From Actinoallomurus iriomotensis (GTDB lineage Bacteria > Actinomycetota > Actinomycetes > Streptosporangiales > Streptosporangiaceae), in the NCBI RefSeq assembly GCF_030269445.1, contig NZ_BSTJ01000004.1:186001-250000 (forward strand): 64,000 nt of DNA. Direction: 5' to 3'. Below the pieces are notes generated by a model. That model ran no database searches, was not told the origin of the DNA, and saw only the letters and a program-made list of their open reading frames with translations. This document shows, piece after piece, positions 25,781 through 34,342 of this stretch. Position numbers and translations under genes: made by a program. Numbering within the stretch: the stretch's first letter is position 1; each line of letters begins with the position of its first letter.

Positions 25781-26685
25781 CGGGCGCCACCGGCCTCCGT
25801 CAGCGCGAAGAACATCCGCTCCAGCGGCGAGACCGACTGGTGCAGCTCGCGTACCCCGATCCCCGCCGCGACCAGCTTCGCCACGTAGCCGTCGAGCGCC
25901 TCGGCCCGAGCCCGGACGGTGAGGCCGTCGCCGGCAGCCACGGCCAGCTCGTCCTCCGCGAGCGCGAGCGCGGCCTCGTCGTCCACCGTCCGCAGCCGGT
26001 ACTCCGGCGCGGGCGCGCTCTCGCGCAGTCGCTGGAGGGAACCGTCGTAGACGACCGTGCCGGATCCCAGGATCGTGACCTCGTCGCACAAGGCCTCGAC
26101 CTCGGCCATCTGGTGACTGCTGAGCAGCACGGTGCCGCCGTCCGCGGCCAGCTCGCGCAGCAGTTCGCGCAGGTCGCGGATGCCGGCCGGGTCCAGGCCG
26201 TTGGCCGGCTCATCCAGGATCAGCAGGCGCGGGCGGCGTACGAGCGCGGCGGCGACGCCCAAGCGCTGACGCATGCCGAGGGAGTAGCCGGCGACGCGGG
26301 ATCCGGCCCTCCCCGTCAGGCCCAGCCGGTCGAGCACTGCCTCGACGCGCCCGTTGCCGTCATCCTGGTCGTACGCGGCGAGCAGCTCGAGGTTCCGCCG
26401 GCCCGTCAGGAACGGGTAGAACCGCGGGGCCTCCGCGAATCCGGCCACGTCCGGTTGGAGCCGGCCGCGTGAGTCGCTCATCGGCCGGTCGAACACGTGG
26501 ACGGTACCGGCGTCCGGGTGGGTGAGGCCGAGCAGGACGCGCAGCAGGGTGGTCTTTCCCGCGCCGTTGGGGCCGAGCAGGCCGTGCACCGAACCGGCCG
26601 CGACCCGCAGGTCCACGGCGTCCAGCGCGACGACGTCGTCGTACCGCTTGATGAGGCCCCTCGCGTCCAGGGCGGTGGTCGGCAT
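25777..26685 (-). CDS. ABC exporter ATP-binding protein
   Basis: 302 residues from the ATG at 26685 (AAGGGG upstream). Walker A LLGPNGAGKTTLLRVLLGL, signature YSLGMRQRLGVAAALVRRPR, Walker B LLILDEPANGLDPAG and switch His in LLSSHQMAEVEAL mark it as an ABC-2-type exporter ATPase of the drug/lipid resistance group. A C-terminal extension of about 90 residues is usual in this family. First gene of the operon with the permease and lipoprotein. The promoter must lie in the 210-bp gap shared with the divergent phosphoesterase gene. Confidence 0.9.
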   Translation of the reverse strand: MPTTALDARGLIKRYDDVVALDAVDLRVAAGSVHGLLGPNGAGKTTLLRVLLGLTHPDAGTVHVFDRPMSDSRGRLQPDVAGFAEAPRFYPFLTGRRNLELLAAYDQDDGNGRVEAVLDRLGLTGRAGSRVAGYSLGMRQRLGVAAALVRRPRLLILDEPANGLDPAGIRDLRELLRELAADGGTVLLSSHQMAEVEALCDEVTILGSGTVVYDGSLQRLRESAPAPEYRLRTVDDEAALALAEDELAVAAGDGLTVRARAEALDGYVAKLVAAGIGVRELHQSVSPLERMFFALTEAGGAR

Positions 26686-26895
26686 TCGTCCCCTTCGTCG
26701 AGACAACGCGGGTGACGCTAGGCAGGCCGGACTTCCCGTAGGCGACGTCCGGCCGACGCCCTTCTGTCGTGATCGTTACCAGTTGACGCATTGGTCACTG
26801 TTTACGCCGATATTTCCCTTGCCGTCGTCTGCAAGATCCTTAACCTGCTTAGCCTCGCGGGGTTCTCTCATCGATTCCTTTGAAGGAGAGTCCGG

Positions 26896-29310
26896 ATGAG
26901 ACGCATCCTCCGGGGCTGGTGGGTCGGTTTCGGCGCCACCGTGCTCACCGTGAGCGGCCTGGCCGGGGCGGTGGCGGCGACGACGACGCCATCGGACCGG
27001 GTCGGCCCACGCCCCGACGGCACCGCCGTCGTCACGTACGGCTGGCGGGTCACTCCCGCGGGGCACCAGACTCCGCTCGGGGAGAAGCCGTTCGCCACCG
27101 CGCTCAGCCCCGACGGCAAGTACCTCGCCGTCAGCAACGACGGCACGCACACGCAGTCGCTGTCGCTCCTGGACGCGAACACCCGCGCGACGCTTCAGCA
27201 CATCGACTACACATCACCCGAAGCGCTGTTCATCGGCCTGGCCTGGAGCCCGGACGGCTCGAAGCTGTACGCCTCGGCCGGCGGCAACGACAAGATCCGC
27301 GTGTACACGCGCAGCGGCGACGGCCTCACCGAAGGCACGCCCATCGCACTGCCGAAGGGCTCGTTCCCGGCCGGCATCGTCCTGTCGGCGGACGGCAAAC
27401 GGCTGTACGCCGCGGACAACGGCAACGGCCGGGTCTCCGAGGTCGACACGGCCGGCGGCACGGTGCTGGGCGCCGTCGGCACCGTGGGACCCAACCCGTA
27501 CGGCGTCGCGCTCTCACCCGACGAGAAGAGCCTCTACGTCTCCAACTGGGGCACGAACACCGTCTCGGTGCTCGACGCCTCGACGCTCGCGGGCCGGGCC
27601 ACGATGACGGTGGGCAGCCACCCGACGACGATGACCCGCAACCCGGTGACCAAGGATCTCTACGTCGCCGCGACCGACGCCGACCGCATCGCCGTCATCC
27701 GGCCGGGCGCCACCGAGGTGAGCCGCTACATCGACCTCGCGCCGTACCGGGGAGCGCCGGTGGGCACGAGCCCTGAGGGGCTGGACGTGTCCGAGGACGG
27801 CGGGACCCTGTACGTGGCGAACGCCGGCAACAACGACGTCGCGGTCGTCGACCTGGCCAAGGGCCGGGTCCGGGGGCTGATCCCGGTCGGCTGGTATCCG
27901 ACCTCGGTCACGCTCACCCACGACGGCTCCACGCTGCTGGTGACCAACGCCAAGGGCCTCGGCGCCGGGCCGAACCCGCGCGGCCCGAACGTCACCCTCA
28001 CCGACTACTCCCAGTACGTCGCCTCGATGATCATGGGTACGCTCTCGGCGGTGCCCGTGCCGAGCCCGAGTGCCCTGGCGCACTACACCAAGCAGGTCCG
28101 CGTCAACGACCGCTTCGACGGCCCGCACGGCAAGCAGGGGCACCCTGTCGTACCGGCCCGGCCCGGGGACTCCTCGCCGATCAAGCACGTCATCTACGTC
28201 GTCAAGGAGAACCGCACCTACGACCAGGTGTTCGGCTCGCTCGGCAAGGGCAACGGCGACCCGTCGCTGAACCTCTTCGACGACGACGTGGCGCCGAACC
28301 AGCGCACGCTGGCCCGCCGGTTCGTCACGTTCGACAACTTCTACGCCGACGGCGCGGTCTCCTCCGACGGCTGGGAGTGGGCCACCGGCTCGGAGTCCAA
28401 CAGCTACAACGAGCACCTGTGGCCCGTCGCGTACGGCGGCCGGGGCCGTTCGGACGACGTGTACACCAACCAGGCCACCGACCCGGGCAAGGTCACCGGT
28501 GACTCGCGGATCTGGGACCGCCTCGACGACGCCGGGATCTCCTACCGCAATTACGGCATGTGGGCGGGCGGTCCGCTGCCGGCGAAGGTGTTCGCGACCG
28601 AGCCCCGGCTGGCCGGCCACACGGACCCGGACTACGCGGCGCAGAGCCTCGGCCTCACCGACAACAACCGGGTCGACGCGTGGAAGAAGGAGTTCGACCA
28701 GTACGTCGGGGATGGGAACCTGCCGCGGATGGAGTTCCTCCGGCTCGGCAACGACCACACCAGCGGCACGACGCCCGGCGCGCTCACGCCGAAAGCCTTT
28801 GTCGCCGAGAACGACCTGGCGGTCGGGCGGGTCGTGGACGCGGTCTCGCACAGCCCGTACTGGAAGAGCACGGCGATCTTCATCACCGAGGACGACGCCC
28901 AGAACGGGCCCGACCACGTCGACGCCCACCGGACCACCGCCCTGGTGGTCAGCCCGTACACCCAGACCGGGAAGGTGGACTCGACGCAGTACAGCACCGT
29001 GTCGATGATGCGGACCATGGAACTGCTCGACGGCATCGGCCCGCTGACCCAGTTCGACGCGATGGCCACGCCGATGACCGCCGGCTTCACCGGCCGGCCG
29101 AACACCGTGCCGTTCGACGCGATCACACCGAAGCAGTCGCTGACCGAGAAGAACGGCGCCAACGCCCCGATGGCCGCCGAGTCGCGGCGGATGGACTTCA
29201 GCTCCGCCGACCGCGCTCCCGAGCAACAGCTCAACCAGGCGATCTGGGAGAGCGTCAAGGGGGCCGGCAGCGTGATGCCGCCGCCGATCCAGCACGGGCC
29301 GGACGACTGA
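26896..29310 (+). CDS. Secreted YncE-like beta-propeller/phosphoesterase fusion
   Basis: 804 residues, with GAAGGAG 8 bases before the ATG. After a signal peptide (to about residue 33), residues 45-390 are YVTN-type beta-propeller blades: LSPDGKYLAVSNDG, WSPDGSKLYAS, LSPDEKSLYVSNWG and EDGGTLYVANAGNNDVAVVD. From about residue 430 a phosphoesterase domain begins KHVIYVVKENRTYDQVFGSL, followed by FVTFDNFYADGAVSSDGWEW, FITEDDAQNGPDHVD and HRTTALVVSPYT, which supply metal ligands of the alkaline-phosphatase superfamily. The combination is known in actinomycetes as a bifunctional YncE/phosphatase-like secreted protein. It probably releases phosphate from extracellular esters or lipids. Confidence 0.87.
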   Translation: MRRILRGWWVGFGATVLTVSGLAGAVAATTTPSDRVGPRPDGTAVVTYGWRVTPAGHQTPLGEKPFATALSPDGKYLAVSNDGTHTQSLSLLDANTRATLQHIDYTSPEALFIGLAWSPDGSKLYASAGGNDKIRVYTRSGDGLTEGTPIALPKGSFPAGIVLSADGKRLYAADNGNGRVSEVDTAGGTVLGAVGTVGPNPYGVALSPDEKSLYVSNWGTNTVSVLDASTLAGRATMTVGSHPTTMTRNPVTKDLYVAATDADRIAVIRPGATEVSRYIDLAPYRGAPVGTSPEGLDVSEDGGTLYVANAGNNDVAVVDLAKGRVRGLIPVGWYPTSVTLTHDGSTLLVTNAKGLGAGPNPRGPNVTLTDYSQYVASMIMGTLSAVPVPSPSALAHYTKQVRVNDRFDGPHGKQGHPVVPARPGDSSPIKHVIYVVKENRTYDQVFGSLGKGNGDPSLNLFDDDVAPNQRTLARRFVTFDNFYADGAVSSDGWEWATGSESNSYNEHLWPVAYGGRGRSDDVYTNQATDPGKVTGDSRIWDRLDDAGISYRNYGMWAGGPLPAKVFATEPRLAGHTDPDYAAQSLGLTDNNRVDAWKKEFDQYVGDGNLPRMEFLRLGNDHTSGTTPGALTPKAFVAENDLAVGRVVDAVSHSPYWKSTAIFITEDDAQNGPDHVDAHRTTALVVSPYTQTGKVDSTQYSTVSMMRTMELLDGIGPLTQFDAMATPMTAGFTGRPNTVPFDAITPKQSLTEKNGANAPMAAESRRMDFSSADRAPEQQLNQAIWESVKGAGSVMPPPIQHGPDD

Positions 29311-29344
29311 GCCGACTCGGGCGCTGCGCCGACCACCGCGACAC

Positions 29345-29377
29345 GGGCGCGGCCGCCGAACCCCGGCGGCCGCGTCC
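29345..29377. terminator. Bidirectional hairpin terminator, copy 2 of a repeated element
   Basis: A 14-bp stem (GGGCGCGGCCGCCG, one G-T pair) between the convergent phosphoesterase and GH35 genes. The preceding flank and left arm are identical over 26 bp with the terminator at 24419-24444. Confidence 0.8.
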
Positions 29378-29383
29378 TGCGCG

Positions 29384-31306
29384 TCAGTGCAGGGTGCGCT
29401 CGAAGGTGATCGGTGCCGTCTCGGTCTGGTGCAGGTCGAAGACGAGGATCTCGTTCCGTCCGCGCCTGAGCCACGGTGCCGGGCAGTACAGCCGCCGTTG
29501 CGGGCCGATCTCCCAGTACCTGCCGAGATTGTGGCCGTTGACCCAGACCACGCCCTTGCTCCAGCGCGACATGTCGAGATAGGTGTCGCCGGTGGACCGC
29601 AGGTGCACGGTGGCACGGAAGAAGACGCCGGGCCGTGACGGGGTCCGTGCACCGGGCCTCAGGGTCGCGACGAACCGGTCGTCCATCGGCAGGAGGAACA
29701 CCTCCCAGCCGGTGAGATCCCCGGTCAGGGCGCCGCCGTCGCGCAACGCGACCGATTCCAGGATCCCCTTGCGGTCGACCAGGGCATGGCCGTAGTTGGT
29801 GCGGCCCATTCCCTCGACGAGGATGTCCAGCCGCGGATGGTCACCGACCTGGCCGGCCGGCGGCAGCGGCAGCGGCGCGTCGCCGTTCGTAACGTGTCGG
29901 GCGCTCGCGACGGTGTCGGGGATCAACGGCCTGGAGAAGCCGCCCGCGTAGGTGTCGTCGAGGAAGACCGTGGCGTAGTCGTGCACCCACCGGATGTCGA
30001 GCGTGCCACCGGAGTAGCCGTCGAGCTTCTTGCGGTAGAGGACGAACCCGGAGTTCTGGCCGTACATCTCGAACGGCCGCGGGTCGACCGTCCGGTCCGC
30101 GGGCAGCGCGTCCGGCAGGTTGTCCCAGACGGAGGCGTACGGCGCCGGCTCGACCGTGGTCCCGCCGATCGTGGGGATCGGCGCCGGCACCGCCGGCAGA
30201 GGCGCCGTCAGGTAGCGCCCGATCAGGTCGCGGTAGTTCATGTACCTCGGCGTCGCCACGCCCTGCTCGCTGATCGGCGCCTCGTAGTCGTAGCTGGTGA
30301 TGTCCGGCTGGTAGTGGCCGGAGGCGTCGTCGGCGTTGGCCCCGGCGAAGAAGCCGAAGCTGGTGCCGCCGTGGATCATGTAGAGGTTGAAGGACAGGCC
30401 GCCGTCCATGCAGTCCCTGATCGTGCCGGAGACGTCGGAGTCGGCACCCTGGAACGTGCTGTCGCCCCAGTGGGTCAGCCAGCCCGGGTACACCTCGCCC
30501 GCCATGGCCGGCACGGCCGGGTACGCCGCACGCGCCGCCGCGATCGACGACGCGTCACCGCCGCTCAGCGCGATCGCGCCACCCGGCACGTTGGTGTGAT
30601 CGCGCTGCAGTTGCGAGAGCCCGTCCTCGGTGTAGAAGGGCCCGTCCACGCCGTGGTCGATCCACAGGCGCCGCAGCTCGGCGAGGTACTCCGCGTCGTC
30701 GCCGTAGGAGCCGTACTCGTTCTCGATCTGGACCATCAGGATGGGCCCGCCGCGCGCGACGAGCAGCGGCCTGATCCGCGGCGCGAGCCGCTCGATGTAC
30801 CGCGCCACCGCCGCCATGTAGCGCGGGTCGTCGGCGGTCTTGACGCGCAGCCTGATGTCCGGGTGCCGCAGCAGGTAGGGCGGGATGCCACCGAGGTCCC
30901 ACTCGCCGCACACGTAGGGGCCGGGGCGCAGCAGCACCCACATGCCCTCCGCCTGGCAGAGCCGGACGAACGCCTCCACGTCACGGCGGTCGGTGTGGAA
31001 GTCGAAGACGCCGGGCCGTTCCTCGATGTAGTTCCACATGACGTACAGCGCGATGGTGTTCATGCCCATGGCCTTGGCCATGCGGATCCGATGGCGCCAG
31101 TACTGGACGGGGATGCGCGCCGGATGCATCTCGCCGCTGCGGATCTGGAACGGCCGCCCGTCGAGCAGGAACTCACTGCCGTCGTCGGCGAAGCCGAACG
31201 TGTGTCCTTTCGTCTCGCCCGCCGCCGCAGCGGCCGCGTTGCCGGTCACCGCCATCGCGCTGAGGGCGCTCAGCGTGCTGACCTGCAGGAAGTGACGTCT
31301 TTCCAC
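29384..31306 (-). CDS. Secreted beta-galactosidase, GH35 family
   Basis: 640 residues. The N-terminus MERRHFLQVSTLSALSAM has the twin-arginine pattern RRHFLQ followed by a hydrophobic stretch, so export by Tat is likely. The GH35 barrel starts FLLDGRPFQIRSGEMHPARI. The family signature GGPILMVQIENEYGSYG carries the acid/base Glu, and AGEVYPGWLTHWGD the nucleophile Glu at about residue 272. The C-terminal third holds jelly-roll domains ending WVNGHNLGRYWEIGPQRRLY. It removes terminal beta-galactose from glycans or plant polysaccharides. Divergent from a fucosidase remnant and an intact hexosaminidase, forming a glycan-degradation cluster. Confidence 0.92.
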   Translation of the reverse strand: MERRHFLQVSTLSALSAMAVTGNAAAAAAGETKGHTFGFADDGSEFLLDGRPFQIRSGEMHPARIPVQYWRHRIRMAKAMGMNTIALYVMWNYIEERPGVFDFHTDRRDVEAFVRLCQAEGMWVLLRPGPYVCGEWDLGGIPPYLLRHPDIRLRVKTADDPRYMAAVARYIERLAPRIRPLLVARGGPILMVQIENEYGSYGDDAEYLAELRRLWIDHGVDGPFYTEDGLSQLQRDHTNVPGGAIALSGGDASSIAAARAAYPAVPAMAGEVYPGWLTHWGDSTFQGADSDVSGTIRDCMDGGLSFNLYMIHGGTSFGFFAGANADDASGHYQPDITSYDYEAPISEQGVATPRYMNYRDLIGRYLTAPLPAVPAPIPTIGGTTVEPAPYASVWDNLPDALPADRTVDPRPFEMYGQNSGFVLYRKKLDGYSGGTLDIRWVHDYATVFLDDTYAGGFSRPLIPDTVASARHVTNGDAPLPLPPAGQVGDHPRLDILVEGMGRTNYGHALVDRKGILESVALRDGGALTGDLTGWEVFLLPMDDRFVATLRPGARTPSRPGVFFRATVHLRSTGDTYLDMSRWSKGVVWVNGHNLGRYWEIGPQRRLYCPAPWLRRGRNEILVFDLHQTETAPITFERTLH

Positions 31307-31652
31307 GTTCTGCCTCCCTGGTGACGCATCGGGCAGGTGCGGCCGCCATGGAAGCTAGTACGGGGTTCGGTGATTGTCCATGCTCGATTTGGGCCTGAAC
31401 CGAGCACGTACACGCAATCCGCCGGCCTCGGTCATGCCCATCGGCGGCACGGCGCCATCCGCGCTTGGGCAGGTCCGGGGCCTGCCGGACCGCCCTCGGG
31501 CCCGGCCCGGCGAGCCCCGCACCGCCGGCGATCCGGGGTCGGCGCACGACCGAAGGCCGAAAGTGGTCGGTCCCTTATCGGGCGTGGAGGGTTGACTCAA
31601 TCGGAGATCGAGAACACGATCCGGGCCGTTCCGGCTATTGGAGTGCGAAGGA
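31307..31652. other. Divergent promoter region of the glycosidase cluster
   Basis: 346 bp between the GH35 gene and the fucosidase remnant. It contains the promoter-like sequence at 31593-31621 reading right; the leftward promoter of the GH35 gene should also be here but is not obvious. No small gene is evident. Confidence 0.5.
31593..31621 (+). promoter_or_regulatory. Promoter-like sequence upstream of the fucosidase remnant
   Basis: TTGACT, 17-bp spacer, CACGAT: a good -35 and a moderate -10 for a housekeeping sigma factor, 32 bp before the start at 31653. It may now chiefly drive the hexosaminidase gene downstream. Confidence 0.4.
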
Positions 31653-32072
31653 ATGACGAACCTCAGAAGGGCTCTCGCCGTGGCGCCGATGGCCGCCATC
31701 GCGCCGGCGGCTCCGCCGTTCGTCGCGGCCCACGGTCAGGCCGCCGAGTCCCGATGCGCCGGCCCGATACGGTCGTCCTCCGTCATGAGAATCGACTCCT
31801 GCGACGACGCGACGCGAATCATCGACAAGGCCGCGCATCTCGTTCCGCGGCCAGCGCAGGTCGCCTGGCAGCGTAATGGGATCGCCGCTTTCATCTGTTT
31901 CGGCATGGAAAGTCCGCGGCGCCTCACCGCCGTGACCACCATCGGATACAGCCGCGTCCTCACCCTCACGGCCCCGGTCACCACGAGCCGCCTCCGCGTC
32001 CGCGTCGAACAGTCACGGGCGGTCCCGTACGTGACCTCCCTCGGTCTCCATCTCACCGCGCCGCCGCCCTGA
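31653..32072 (+). pseudogene. Internally deleted alpha-L-fucosidase (GH29) remnant
   Basis: A 139-codon open frame joins two ends of an alpha-L-fucosidase. After a signal-like leader, residues about 55-88 (AAHLVPRPAQVAWQRN, then GIAAFICFGM) match the N-terminal start of the GH29 barrel, normally ...QLAWQR.E..AF.HFG. Directly afterwards TTIGYSRVLTLTAPVTTSRL and VRVEQSRAVPYVTSLGLH match the C-terminal beta-sandwich of the same family. Several hundred residues, including all catalytic residues, are missing at the junction near codon 92. The frame is intact, so an inactive short secreted protein could still be made. The neighbours GH35 and GH20 fit an ancestral glycan-stripping set. Confidence 0.72.
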
Positions 32073-32125
32073 GGCCGCGCGGCCCGTCGGACCTCGTCCT
32101 GTCACCCGCCGAAGAAAGGCATGAC

Positions 32126-33796
32126 ATGTTGACTGGTAGCAAGAGAGCGGTGCGGTGGAGATCCACCCGCCGCCGGCCCGCCCGTCCCGGTACGCGGATC
32201 GCGGCCGCGGGGGTCCTCGCCGGCTCGCTCGTCGCGGGGCTCGCCGTGACGCCGTCCGCGCAGGCCGACCCCGCGACGACCGTCCCGCGGATCGTCCCGG
32301 CGCCGGTGTCCATGAATACGGTCCCCGGGCAGTCGTTCACGCTGACCCGGCACACCAAGATCGTCATCGGGTCGAGATCGGCCGACGTCGCCCGTGTGGC
32401 GGCGTCCCTGGCCGGGCTGGCGCGTCCCTCGACCGGGTACCCGCTGCCCGTGGTGGGCTCGGGCGCCGGCGTCCACGACGCCATCTCGCTGCGGCTGGCC
32501 GCCCTGCCGCAGCTCGGCACCGAGGGCTACCAGCTGAACGTGTCCCGCGGCGGCGTCCAGCTGGCGGCGCCGACGGCGGCCGGGCTGTTCCACGGCGTAC
32601 AGACCCTGCGCCAGCTGCTGCCGGCCAAGGTGGAGAGTCACAGCGCGCAACGGGGACCGTGGACCGTTCCCGGCGTCACGATCAGCGACCACCCGCGGTT
32701 CGCCTGGCGCGGCGCGATGCTCGACGTCTCACGGCACTTCTTCACCGTCGCGGAGGCGAAGCGGTACATCGACGAGATCTCGATGTACAAGATCAACGTC
32801 CTGCACCTGCACCTCAGCGACGACCAGGGCTGGCGTATCGCGATCAAATCGTGGCCGCGGCTCGCGACGTACGGCGGCAGCACGGAGGTCGGCGGCGGGC
32901 CGGGCGGCTACTACACCCAGAAGCAGTACACCGACATCGTGCGGTACGCGGCGCAGCACTTCATCACCGTCGTGCCGGAGATCGACAGCCCCAGCCACAC
33001 CAACGCGGCCCTCGCCTCGTACGCCGACCTGAACTGCGACGGCAAGGCGCCGCCGCTCTACACCGGCACGAGCGTCGGCTTCAGCTCGGTGTGCGTGGAC
33101 AAGGACCTCACCTACAAGTTCTTCGACGACGTGATCGGCGAGCTCGCGAAGCTGACCCCCGGCTCGTACATACACGTCGGCGGCGACGAGGCGCACAGCA
33201 CACCGCTCGCGGACTACGTCACGTTCCTCGACCGGCTCCAGCCGATCGTGCACGCCCACGGCAAGAACATGATCGGCTGGAACGAGATCGCCCAGGCGGA
33301 CGTGCAGAGCAGCCCGGCCACGCTGGCCCAGAACTGGAGCATCCTCGACGGCAACACACCGGCCGCCGACCCGCTGGCCACGGCGGCCGTGCAGAAGGGC
33401 GTCCAGCTGGTCACCTCGCCGGCGAACCACGCGTACCTGGACATGCAGTACGACGCGAACTCCCCCTACGGCCTGCACTGGGCCGGGTACGTCAGCGTGC
33501 AGAAGTCCTACCAGTGGGACCCGGCGACGCTGTTCACCGGCGTCACCGAACAGAACATCCGAGGCGTCGAGGCGCCGATCTGGAGCGAGACCCTCACCAA
33601 CATCCATGAGGTGGAGTACATGGCCTTCCCCCGCCTCCCCGGCATCGCCGAGATCGGCTGGTCGCCGCGGACGGGCCGTTCGTGGGACGAGTACCGGACC
33701 CGCCTCGCCGCCCAGGGACCGCGCTGGACGGTCATGGGCGTCAACTTCTACCGTTCCCCGGAGATCTCCTGGGACGCGCAGAGCGCGACGCGGTGA
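32126..33796 (+). CDS. Secreted beta-N-acetylhexosaminidase, GH20 family
   Basis: 556 residues. The Arg-rich leader and hydrophobic AAAGVLAGSLVAGLAV form a signal peptide ending near Ala47. Residues 55-180 are the GH20 N-terminal domain (IVPAPVSMNTVPG, GYQLNVSRGGVQLAAPTAAG). The barrel follows, with RGAMLDVSRHFFTV, LHLHLSDDQGWRIAI and the catalytic pair Asp354-Glu355 in YIHVGGDEAHST. The Asp orients the substrate acetamido group and the Glu is the acid in substrate-assisted hydrolysis. It releases terminal GlcNAc or GalNAc from chitin oligomers or glycans. Together with GH35 it would digest complex glycans. A hairpin follows. Confidence 0.93.
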   Translation: MLTGSKRAVRWRSTRRRPARPGTRIAAAGVLAGSLVAGLAVTPSAQADPATTVPRIVPAPVSMNTVPGQSFTLTRHTKIVIGSRSADVARVAASLAGLARPSTGYPLPVVGSGAGVHDAISLRLAALPQLGTEGYQLNVSRGGVQLAAPTAAGLFHGVQTLRQLLPAKVESHSAQRGPWTVPGVTISDHPRFAWRGAMLDVSRHFFTVAEAKRYIDEISMYKINVLHLHLSDDQGWRIAIKSWPRLATYGGSTEVGGGPGGYYTQKQYTDIVRYAAQHFITVVPEIDSPSHTNAALASYADLNCDGKAPPLYTGTSVGFSSVCVDKDLTYKFFDDVIGELAKLTPGSYIHVGGDEAHSTPLADYVTFLDRLQPIVHAHGKNMIGWNEIAQADVQSSPATLAQNWSILDGNTPAADPLATAAVQKGVQLVTSPANHAYLDMQYDANSPYGLHWAGYVSVQKSYQWDPATLFTGVTEQNIRGVEAPIWSETLTNIHEVEYMAFPRLPGIAEIGWSPRTGRSWDEYRTRLAAQGPRWTVMGVNFYRSPEISWDAQSATR

Positions 33797-33805
33797 CCGG
33801 GGCGG

Positions 33806-33842
33806 CAGCGCCGGCCGTCCCCGACCGGGGGCGCCGGCGCTG
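33806..33842. terminator. Hairpin between convergent GH20 and ACT-domain genes
   Basis: CAGCGCCGG pairs with CCGGCGCTG around a GC-rich loop, 10 bp after the GH20 stop and 32 bp before the convergent stop. Confidence 0.6.
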
Positions 33843-33874
33843 TCGCGCCTCGCGGTGGCCGGGGCGCCGCCTGG

Positions 33875-34249
33875 TCAGGGCTCCACGATGTGGCCCGCCG
33901 CCCTGAGCGCGCCGACGGCGGCGTCGCGCCGCTCCACCGGCACGAACACGAGATCGGCGTCAAAGGTGGAGGCCACGAAGACCGGCACACCGGCGTCCGC
34001 GAGCGGTACGAGGAGCGCGGCCAGCATCCCCGGTTGGTCGAGATCGTGCGCCGAGACGCCCCGCAGGCCGTGCCACAGTTCTTCCGGCGGGTCGTCGGCG
34101 GTGGCGGCACGGACGACGGTGACGCCGTCCGGATCCCGCACGAACACGGTGACGGACCCCGGCTCCGCGCCGCGCCCACGCTCGACGCGAAAGGCCCCGC
34201 TCAGCGATCGGAGCCGCTGCCGAGGCGGTGGCCCAGAGACGTCGGACAT
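33875..34249 (-). CDS. ACT-domain protein (CASTOR/ACT-like)
   Basis: 124 residues from the ATG at 34249. After a short N-terminal half, DDPPEELWHGLRGVSAHDLD leads into an ACT-like fold (QPGMLAALLVPLADAGVPVF, then VASTFDADLVFVPVE). This is the pattern of small stand-alone ACT proteins related to the CASTOR arginine sensor domain. Such domains bind amino acids and regulate partners; the ligand and target are unknown. Cytoplasmic and monocistronic. Confidence 0.75.
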   Translation of the reverse strand: MSDVSGPPPRQRLRSLSGAFRVERGRGAEPGSVTVFVRDPDGVTVVRAATADDPPEELWHGLRGVSAHDLDQPGMLAALLVPLADAGVPVFVASTFDADLVFVPVERRDAAVGALRAAGHIVEP

Positions 34250-34342
34250 GAGCGTCAGCGTACGACGGCCGGACCTTCGAATCACCGTGCTGCGCCTTCG
34301 GGCGGAGGATCTACGGGCTCTGGTGCCGGCGCGGTCTCAATC

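Noticed and set aside
26775-26810. Possible Pho-box direct repeats (GTTACCAGTTG...) before the secreted phosphoesterase gene
   Set aside because: Only one unit is close to the consensus and the spacing is irregular; attractive because of the gene's role, but too weak to list.
27514-29652. 712-codon minus-strand frame over the phosphoesterase gene
   Set aside because: Shadow frame with Arg/Val/Gly/His-rich translation; the plus strand encodes the recognisable propeller and phosphoesterase domains.
29786-31324. 512-codon plus-strand frame over the GH35 gene
   Set aside because: Shadow of the GH35 coding strand; no domain and no signal for translation.
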